Notes under the pieces: model-generated
Told to the model about the DNA's origin: nothing
Databases searched by the model: none
What the model saw: only the letters and a program-made list of their open reading frames with translations
Shown: positions 57,007 to 64,000 of the stretch, piece by piece
Layout: every line of letters begins with the position of its first letter
Numbering within the stretch: position 1 is the stretch's first letter
Assembly (NCBI GenBank): GCA_903813345.2
Contig: CAIIXF020000003.1
Span: forward strand, 30,395,248-30,459,247
Direction: 5' to 3'
Source: Owenia fusiformis
Lineage: Eukaryota; Annelida; Polychaeta; Sabellida; Oweniidae
Length of the DNA stretch: 64,000 bases
Position numbers and translations under genes: made by a program

Positions 57007-60000
57007 CTAAAATTAAAAATGTTACATCTATCAAGGCATGTCAAATGAGTATGAAAGACATTTGAAACGTTTTTGATATGACAAGTAATGTAATGTTGTT
57101 GTTTTTTATCTCAACACAGATTTTGAGTTGATTATTGATTATTTTATTTGTCTATCAATATATCTGTATTCAATGTACTTATTTTTGGGCAATCATAATT
57201 AAAAGTGAGACTATCGAACATAACCATATTCAAATCATATGGATTGTTTTTGATATATCACAATTTTGGTACACTTTGGATTCTTGAATTGTGAGGATGT
57301 AGGGAAGATTATTCAAGGTGAAATCAAAGAAACGTACGTTGATATCATTGTCGACCCCAGCTTGGAAGTAAAGTGAATCAAAGCATGACGAAGCCGCCTT
57401 GTTATTGTCAACGAATTTCTGCAGGGCGTCCAAAATAGTCCAGTCACAATCAACTGGAGCCTTTAAAATAGATCGTTCATATTTAATATTAATTAATATC
57501 GTTCTTTAATTGCACGTTTTAAGGTTGTCGGGGTGCGTTTTTCTGAAACTGGTTTTCCATTTAGTGTTTTTAATTTTGTTCTTGTATTTTTAGATTGTAT
57601 CGGCTGTTGTTTTTCATTGCGATTGTATTTGTATCTAAGAGTGTGTATCTTCTTGAGTCATACATTCCACAGTACATTCATTCTACCAGATATTTTCACT
57701 ATTCGATCATAGAATAGCTGATTCTCACCTATCCTGTATTTTCAGATTAAAATTATTATATCACATGTACGAAATCCCAATTGATGTCAATTTACATATT
57801 AATGGATACAACACTGTTATGTTTAATAATGTGCGATTCCAACAACCTTATGGACACACGTGTCACACACAAGTCGTCTATACTTACCGGGACTTCGCCG
57901 AATACTATACAGCCACCACTCGTTGTGATTAACTCATAAATTGTAGCCTTTGTTTGCATTTCCATTTTCCGAGCTTGCATGAAATTGAAACGTATTCCCG
58001 GCAGCTCAATGTCATCCCGGTTAAAGAAATATGCCTAATTTAAAAAAATAATAAATTATTTAATATTATTGCATTCCTGATAACTGATCTGAATATCATC
58101 CCGGTTAAAGAAATATGCCTAATGTTAAAAAATATTAAAAATTATTTTAATATTATGTGTAAAGTTGACTCAAAGTCAGCCTATATTCTTAATTATTGCG
58201 ATACATCTGTATATGTCATGCATTTGATCATGTGCTAATTGCATAACAACTGACATGATTTGGTTGACTTTTAAGCTTACAGGCTTAAAACATGCTGTAT
58301 TTTTAGTGTTTATATGAAAGGAAAATACTTACTATTGCGTGGTATTCACGCGCATGCTTATGTAGCATTAATGCACATTGTGTAGCAATGGCTTGCACTG
58401 CATCTGTGAATGTCACCTTCCTATTTGGGGATGTGTTCGGGCATGATGGTCCTAAAATGTATTATAACATTAAAATGGATCATTAATCAAAAAAGAGTGA
58501 AATTATATCCAATAAGTTACTCAATATCCTACCAGGTTATTGTATAACAGAAAACTTGCATGAAGTGTTACCTGTTGAATCTGGGCATTTACACGTTTCA
58601 CCATGATATCCAGCGTCACACGTACACGTGACAAACTTCTCAAGGTCACTGCTACAAGTACCATGTCCATTGCAAGATGCTAGAATCACAACAGAATTAT
58701 GTTGAGCATATCGTCTAGTTTTATAATCTATGTATCAATTTGATTAGTTCGAAAGGATGTTAAAATGTTTCAAAACACTTAGGGCTCAACATATAACTTA
58801 TTTTCCGAATTTAGATTATTCGAAAAATTATTTTTAAGCCCTTATACTGATCATGATGTACTAATTGAAGAACATGATTATATAATCTCACCATTACTAC
58901 AAGCACAGAATGTCCCAGAGAAACCTGCATCACATTCACAAGTATATACGAGGCCTTTAACGTCTGTACAGAAACCGTGCCCACTACATGCACCTAAAAA
59001 ATAAAATTAACGCAGGTTAGCATTTTGATGGATGTTTCAGCGGATATCTCATTTTACCAGTTCACGATCATCCAATTGTGCTCCAAAATGCATACCATCA
59101 CTTTTTCAATCATTTGTTGACTAATAACTTTCAAATATATGTATACATTGTACATAGATAGACGACACTGTGTGTCTATTTAAGATGGCATGTGCTTAAA
59201 ATACAACATATGTATTTACAATATTTTACTATAAATCGGCAACTCCACAGAGTAGCAAATCCCAACGAAAATGGTATTCATGAGTCCGTATATGCCATGA
59301 TATAATATTTTCTACTCTACCGTTGATTTGCAGACAATAAAAGACAAACATTGGAGATATCATAATTTCCCTCAATTTAAAATTTGGGTGGCCATTTAGG
59401 AAAGGCACAAATCATAAAGAAAATATTTTGATGAGAATTTTAGATTAAAAGCAAATACCCGCAATAGGCAGGCATTTTAAATATTCCCAGGCACGAATCA
59501 GAAAAACAATGCCATAATTGTAATCTACTTAAAGATCCCTTCGATTTGATTATAGCCGGGATTATAGTATATTATATTATTTTATATTATAAATAAATAT
59601 ATTAATATATATTAACTTTAATGAGATCACAAAATTATTGCAAAATCCTACAAAAGGCAGTCATTTTGAATATTTAAAGGCTCGAATTAGGAAAACTATA
59701 CAACATTTGCAATCTTTAGATTGCCTTAAAACCAAGATTAAATAATATATTGTGATCATACAAGATTTCCAACTATTCACCAATATACATCTTTCCAACA
59801 AATATAAAGAAAATACGTCCCGTAGTATTCTGGCGGACAGACGGACTGGTGGACGGAGGGCTTCATAGACAGCCCATGTTTACGTCCGACTTTGCATTAC
59901 CTCTCGAGATTCTGTCTCACTCCTAGGGGATGCTTACCTGGACGGCATCCACAATATTGGCCATAAAACGGTCTTTGGCAGTCACATACAAACTTCCCAT

Positions 60001-63000
60001 CAGGATCATCTACACACTCGCCATACTTGCATATGTCGTCTAGAACAATACGAATATATAATATGTAGAATTGTGAAAGTGAAGGCGTTCATAATGCAAT
60101 CGGTTCATGATGCATTATTTTACTCACATGGTGCGATTGTAACATATGAAAATGTATTTCATTCCATATGGCCTTTAGTTTAGTAAAGTGAAAATTAATT
60201 CAGTTTCTCCAAAACAGCTTGAAATGCTCATCAAAATTGATTATGCCTTGACAAAAGCTAAAACAGATCTCTGTAAATTATATGGTTAGAATGGTTATGC
60301 CCAATAAGCAAATCTTATGCAGAATGGACATTACAAATATACCTTGCTAGAAATTACACATCCCAAAATATTAAATATTAGCTAGATTACCGATGACATA
60401 GTTCTGAGAGAGCAATGTTTCCAATCAAAATTATGTTTCATTTATTGCTAAATAAGAGAACTTCTTAGATTTTGAAGGATATTTTGGAAATGATTGGTAT
60501 CGATATGGTGAACTTTTTGAACTCAAGTTTCTCTTAAACCAGTCATCAAAAAATTATGAAAATCTTACAATTCGTCAATTTAATGGTCATATTTTGAGTG
60601 GTAACAATATAATTTGGAAAAAATATATAAACTTTTTTCTATATTGTTTTCGAAAACACATCAGACACTTCTTTTGTTCTTGGTATCATATGTTCGGAAT
60701 GAAATGAAACATCTATCCGAACCTTATTGGAACAAAACGACACAAACACAACGTTTTTAGGTCTCTCGATATTGTAATTGTACAAAGGAAAGTTTGTTTG
60801 ATTTAAAAAAATATGTTGTTAGTGAAATAAAAGTTTTATCTTAATTTTTATCTATTTAGGGTGGTTTTGTTTTGATTTTTTGAATACTTTATGTAAAATC
60901 AACCAAAATTTCCGTTGAAGAAAATGTTGTATATGCTATTTTGTTCCAACAAGGTTCAGAAAGACATTTTATTTCATTTTCAAGAATTGGTAGAAAGGAA
61001 CAGAAAACAATTTGCACTAAAAACGAAAAATGTTAACAAAAACAGTAATAGAAAATATATTAATAATTTTTGCATTAAATTGTTGGCAATCAGTCAACAT
61101 TACATCAAGGACCGTCTTTTTTACATATGTTTTCAACAATTGGTTTAAGAGAAAAACATTGTTGAATTCAGTTCACCATAGCGATACCTATCCTTTAGCA
61201 TTAATGCATCCTATTCCTGCCCGAAACTCAGAATGTTAAATTTACCAATAGATGGCATGATTGGGCCGGCTTGGTCTATTATATTTACCAGATGGGCAGT
61301 TACAATATTGTCCAGTCAGGCCCTCCCTACACTTGCATGAGATGTCACCATCTATTGCATCAACACATTCTGCCTGATCAACTTGACAGCCATCTCTTCC
61401 ATTGACCACAACCTCACAAAGGGAAAGTATCCCTGCTGATTTCAGGGAGACCCTGAGCCAACGTCCCATAAGATGAGTTGGACACGTGATTATCTGTCCC
61501 TGCCGTCCATAGTCAACACCACCCCTCTGTCTAGCGCACAGTTTCCATGGAGTCAGCTCATTGTTTTCTATGTCGAGTGCATTTGTTGCCTCAACAACAA
61601 AATCTGTTAGAAAAATCGCTGGAAACAATTTATAACACGTGATTTAATCAAACAACCCGTCTTGCAAAACATTATTAAACAGAGTTTATTCAAGAGGGCA
61701 TAAAAATACTGGGCTAATACAAGTCAACAAATGTGGCGCATGACAAGCACATTCATTCTGAACATATAACACAATATCACCATATGTTGTAAGTAAATGC
61801 ATTATTGCAATACTTTACCGGAAGCATCAACTCTATTGTAAATAACAACACTTTTAATGGACACAGACTCTCCAAAGTCAACTATCCAATAAGGCTCTGG
61901 TTCATTATTTGTTAGCGTGCACGACCCACCAAGGACTGTACCATCGGTATTCCCATCATTTGCAAGGAAACTATCACCAAAATCTTGTGTCACATCTTTA
62001 GATGACTGAAGCGTCACTTTGTTAAGTGCGATGTTGTCTAAAACACAAAGATCTCTTTTCACTTACTAAATAATATTTTGTTTAAAAGGAAATAATATTT
62101 TCATTCAACTTTAGCAGTTTAATTTGACCCCGACCTGAATTTGACGAATAACATTCTCGTATTTATCATTTCAATTTACAGTGCAATTAGAAGAGATTCA
62201 TTTGACATACTATATATGATATGATTTTACAGGTAGGCAAAGTAAGATCACACGTACATGTAACTATAAACTACTTATTTATTAATATGTCAATACCTTG
62301 CCAACATTACGTTGAAAATAATAGAAAAAATATATCATTACTTTCTTTTTCAGCTAGAACCTGTACTTCACATAGTACCAGGGGCATCGTTAACGTCTGC
62401 AGTTTTATTCTAATCCAGCGGCCTTCCACAATGTTTTGACAAACATCTATTTGCATTAAACTATTTGGAAAATCGAGTCCATCGGTGTCTTCAACACATT
62501 GTGTCCACGTCTGGAAGTCTGGGCTAACTTCTATTATATAGTTAGACATACCGGTACTTGTACCTGTATTAATGTGAATTTCTGTATTAATTATCGTGAA
62601 CTAATGAGCACTACCAATCTTAGTGATTGAGTACCAAGAGTGACAACACCAGTGATAGATATGTACAGTATGTACATATGCCAAAGGGAAATGACCAAAT
62701 ATTGTCACAGAACACAGCAAGAAAAAGAAAACATATCAGGGTACACCAGTTATTCGAAAACCATAACCATGCTTACTATCAATAAACAGAATGACTGTGT
62801 CTATGAAGTGAATCTCATTGAGATCCACAGTCCATTTTACAGATTCCAATTCGGAAGGTGGATCTGATGTCTTTGAACAGGTTGAAATGTCACCGTCAGC
62901 AGCATTGTCGGATACTTCATTAGTAGTCAAACTAGTCTGGAATGTTTCTTTATTCTTCGCAACGTTTTCTAAAATAAATGTCTTAATTAACAGTTTACTC

Positions 63001-64000
63001 AAGTTTAATGCCAACTGTATTCAAGTTTTAAGGCGACTACTCTCCTTCGTGTCCTTAGAACGTTTCGAATATTTCTTTTTACTTGTTAATTTATTGCATT
63101 CGCATTGATGTTTCTTATTTAATTTTCTGGGTTTTATCTAATCGTGATTCAATACATATGGATAGCTCATGTCCAGTAACTTCTCTCACCGACAACAGAA
63201 CCTTCTATCTGAACTTCACACAAGGCAAGGACCCCGTCTTTCCGAATTCGTAGCCATCTTGCAACAGTCCTCTGATCACAGAATTCCTGAATAACGTAAC
63301 CATCAGCCATGGATGCGGCTGGGCCAATGCGCTCTTTGCACAATGTCCACTGAGTTGAGGATGTATCAGGTGGATCCAATAACCTAACGGTACCTTCTAT
63401 CGAGTAATTGGACAACCGTTCAGCTGTAAATAAATGAAGTACAAGGAACTTAAAACACGGACCTCAAGGTTACATATGGCGCCATCACCAAACTGAAATT
63501 GCAACGACTGAAGAGCACTCGAAGGTATTCGCACATCATTTCAAAAGAATGAGCTTCCCTCCGCTTTCTCCAGGTTTTTGTTGTATTGTAGTACCATTTT
63601 ATGAACCCTCAAGACCTACTGTGGTTATTGAGAGGATTGCTTGGATACTTTACTGCTGTCATCCCCATACATAACCATGACATTAACGTCAGAAGGTGCA
63701 CAGGCTTAGCCTAGCAATACTTTGCTTGTATTCGCGAATGCAACTAACGCCTGTCGGCTTCCGAATTATTCTACTATTTTATGGGCAACTCATTTATATA
63801 TGAATTGTACCTACCACTATTCTATTCATGTTTAAATGAGTTGGTCATAAAATAGTTGGTTAATCCGGCAGTCGACGGGCCTTAGTTGCATTCGCGAATA
63901 CAAGCTTTAAAATCTATTTTTATCTAATATACATTCATGGACTTACGGTTTGTGTCGCTGTTGTACAACACAACACTTTCTACGTCATAGGTAAGACCTA
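55327..64000 (-). CDS. Discoidin-EGF-ferritin-like fusion protein (5' end outside the window)
   Basis: Fourteen exons on the minus strand, all joined in phase. From the N-terminal side: a discoidin half (63947-64000) and its partner (63190-63423); two more discoidin domains, each split into two exons (62777-62968 with 62342-62563; 61819-62037 with 61289-61618); four EGF-like modules; a ferritin-like domain over four exons; and a repetitive tail of about 450 residues ending at 55327. The discoidin and EGF modules imply a secreted or cell-surface protein that binds carbohydrate or matrix; ferritin domains normally store iron. All discoidin/EGF introns are phase 1 and the ferritin introns are phase 0, which fits exon shuffling onto a ferritin gene. 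The signal peptide, if any, lies beyond the right edge. I know of no named gene with this order. Confidence 0.8.
56180..56365 (-). repeat. Coding 60-bp tandem repeat, three copies
   Basis: Three near-identical 60-bp units encoding 'DPLPGSPGSNPMQARQMHHA' (one with GSRGS and ASQIH). This is the least diverged part of the tail repeats and so the youngest. Confidence 0.9.
57338..57460 (-). CDS. Exon: ferritin-like domain, helix C
   Basis: 123 nt (41 codons), phase 0/0, donor GTACGT. Encodes 'APVDCDWTILDALQKFVDNN' and 'SCFDSLYFQAGVDNDIN'. Corresponds to the ferritin segment 'kP..DeW....AM..AL.LEK'. The Glu107 position is Asn. Confidence 0.83.
57888..58034 (-). CDS. Exon: ferritin-like domain, helix B
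   Basis: 147 nt (49 codons), phase 0/0, donor GTAAGT, acceptor TTTTAAATTAG. Encodes 'AYFFNRDDIELPGIRFNFMQ' and, after a helix, 'TTSGGCIVFGEVP'. This matches ferritin's 'YYF.RDDVALpGF..FF' and 'RGGRI' positions. At the usual EE..H iron ligands (61, 62, 65) only one Glu is left. I recall exon 2 of vertebrate ferritin heavy chain as also 147 nt with the same boundaries. Confidence 0.88.
58035..58130 (-). repeat. Duplicated 3' splice site of the helix-B exon
   Basis: TCATCCCGGTTAAAGAAATA, then TGCCTAAT, at about 58012-58039 recurs at 58096-58123. The intron therefore contains a second copy of the acceptor and of the first 25 or so exon bases, 84 bp upstream in transcript sense. Confidence 0.85.
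58333..58451 (-). CDS. Exon: ferritin-like domain, helix A
   Basis: 119 nt, enters phase 1, leaves phase 0; acceptor ATACATTTTAG, donor GTAAGT. Encodes a short linker (CPNTSPNRK) and 'FTDAVQAIATQCALMLHKHA' then REYHAI. The place of ferritin Glu27 (usually LEL) is Met or Leu here; a Tyr stands at the Tyr34 place. Confidence 0.78.
58572..58679 (-). CDS. Exon: EGF-like module 4
   Basis: 108 nt, phase 1/1; donor GTAACA. Encodes 'SCNGHGTCSSDLEKFVTCTC' then DAGYHGETCKCPDSTG. It is the last module before the ferritin part. Confidence 0.82.
58892..58993 (-). CDS. Exon: EGF-like module 3
   Basis: 102 nt, phase 1/1; acceptor TTATTTTTTAG, donor GTGAGA. Encodes 'ACSGHGFCTDVKGLVYTCEC' then DAGFSGTFCAC. 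Confidence 0.82.
58994..59937 (-). other. Intron, nothing recognised
   Basis: About 940 bp, AT-rich, with a locally repeated block (GGCAGGCATTTTAAATATTC at about 59468 and GGCAGTCATTTTGAATATTT at about 59656). No exon. Confidence 0.45.
59938..60039 (-). CDS. Exon: EGF-like module 2
   Basis: 102 nt, phase 1/1, donor GTAAGC; the acceptor ATTGTTCTAG is usable. Encodes 'DICKYGECVDDPDGKFVCDC' then QRPFYGQYCGC, six cysteines with EGF spacing. Confidence 0.78.
60040..61288 (-). repeat. Intron with dispersed inverted-repeat element, copy 2 (60459-61225)
   Basis: 60459-61225 is the reverse-orientation relative of 4310-5057 (GATTGGTATCGATATGGTGA, TCGATATTGTAATTGTACAA, AGGTCTCTCGATATTGTAAT). The ORFs at 60915-61239 belong to the repeat. 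Confidence 0.65.
61289..61618 (-). CDS. Exon: second half of the third discoidin domain plus EGF-like module 1
   Basis: 330 nt, phase 1/1; acceptor AATTGTTTCCAG, donor GTAAAT. After 'MGRWLRVSLKSAGILSLCEV' it encodes a Cys-rich module, 'DGCQVDQAECVDAIDGDISC' then KCREGLTGQYC, typical EGF spacing. The exon joins the two domain types directly. Confidence 0.82.
61819..62037 (-). CDS. Exon: first half of the third discoidin-like domain
   Basis: 219 nt, phase 1/1; acceptor TTGTGTTTTAG, donor GTAAAG. Contains 'NIALNKVTLQSSKD', 'FLANDGNTDGTV' and 'YWIVDFGESVSIKSVVIYNR', the full N-terminal signature of an F5/8C or FTP domain. Confidence 0.85.
62342..62563 (-). CDS. Exon: second half of the second discoidin-like domain
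   Basis: 222 nt, phase 1/1; acceptor ATTAATACAG, donor GTAATG (weak but phase-consistent). Contains 'SNYIIEVSPDFQTWTQC' and 'EGRWIRIKLQTLTMPLVLCE'. Confidence 0.78.
62777..62968 (-). CDS. Exon: first half of the second discoidin-like domain
   Basis: Acceptor TTATTTTAG, donor GTAAGC; 192 nt, phase 1/1. Opens 'ENVAKNKETFQTS' (the NVA.gK...qSS start of FTP-type domains) and continues 'NAADGDISTCSKT' and 'KWTVDLNEIHFIDTVILF'. Confidence 0.8.
63190..63423 (-). CDS. Exon: second half of the first discoidin-like domain
   Basis: Acceptor TTATTTACAG, donor GTGAGA; 234 nt, phase 1 in and out. Contains 'LSNYSIEGTVRL' and 'ARWLRIRKDGVLALCEVQI', the conserved C-terminal strand (RWLRI....LxLCEV) of this fold. 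Confidence 0.8.
63424..63946 (-). repeat. Intron with compact fold-back element (63727-63902)
   Basis: TTGTATTCGCGAATGCAACT at the left and AGTTGCATTCGCGAATACAA at the right, plus ATTTTATGGGCAACTCATTT and its near-inverse inside; about 175 bp, non-coding. It relates to the material at 3690-4120. The rest of the intron is unassigned. Confidence 0.75.
63947..64000 (-). CDS. Exon: first half of a discoidin-like domain (cut by window edge)
   Basis: Encodes 'YDVESVVLYNSDTN', the beta-strand that in F5/8C and fucolectin-type domains reads V..V.lYNR.D. Donor GTAAGT; leaves in phase 1. Confidence 0.65.

Overview
The window looks like nuclear DNA of a marine invertebrate, most likely a mollusc (perhaps a bivalve). 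The genes have introns. The DNA is AT-rich and dense in short inverted-repeat elements, mariner and LINE relics and a Polinton. The runs of ACATGTAC and of GTCCGTCTGTC-like text are, in my experience, common in molluscs. The species call is inference; nothing here is bacterial.

Layout. (1) 1-5.4 kb: degenerate repeats with a LINE reverse-transcriptase scrap, then the last two recognisable exons of a minus-strand gene (a coiled-coil exon joined in phase to a Gly/Ala-rich membrane-anchor exon). (2) 5.8-34 kb: a graveyard of mobile DNA. It holds two mariner relics, a nested set of long-inverted-repeat elements with an intact empty site, a composite element inserted in a LINE, a TTAA-flanked element, two poly-G/poly-C MITEs with 6-bp target duplications, a roughly 340-bp tandem repeat, and a miniature Polinton/Maverick (26997-31351). 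The Polinton has 232/233-bp terminal repeats, a perfect 6-bp target duplication, an intact integrase and a broken packaging-type ATPase. (3) 35.4-52.5 kb: a plus-strand gene of at least 11 exons whose reading phases all agree (about 616 codons). Its sixth intron is almost filled by about 140 tandem copies of a 60-bp unit. Each unit is a copy of the junction between exon 6 and the intron, so nearly every unit carries a 5' splice site. (4) 55.3 kb to the right edge: a minus-strand gene, incomplete at its 5' end. It encodes at least three discoidin (F5/8 type C or FTP-like) domains, four EGF-like modules, a ferritin-like four-helix domain and a long repetitive tail. The two host genes are convergent.

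Main points for a second look. The first is the discoidin-EGF-ferritin fusion: its ferritin exons keep what I recall as the vertebrate ferritin exon pattern, but most ferroxidase ligands are replaced. The second is the array of tandem 5' splice sites, each also preceded by a pyrimidine-rich AG, so that every unit resembles a zero-length recursive-splicing site. The long open frames on both strands of the 41.6-50.0 kb array are products of a 60-bp (20-codon) period and are not annotated as genes. All similarity statements come from reading the translations by eye; no search was run.
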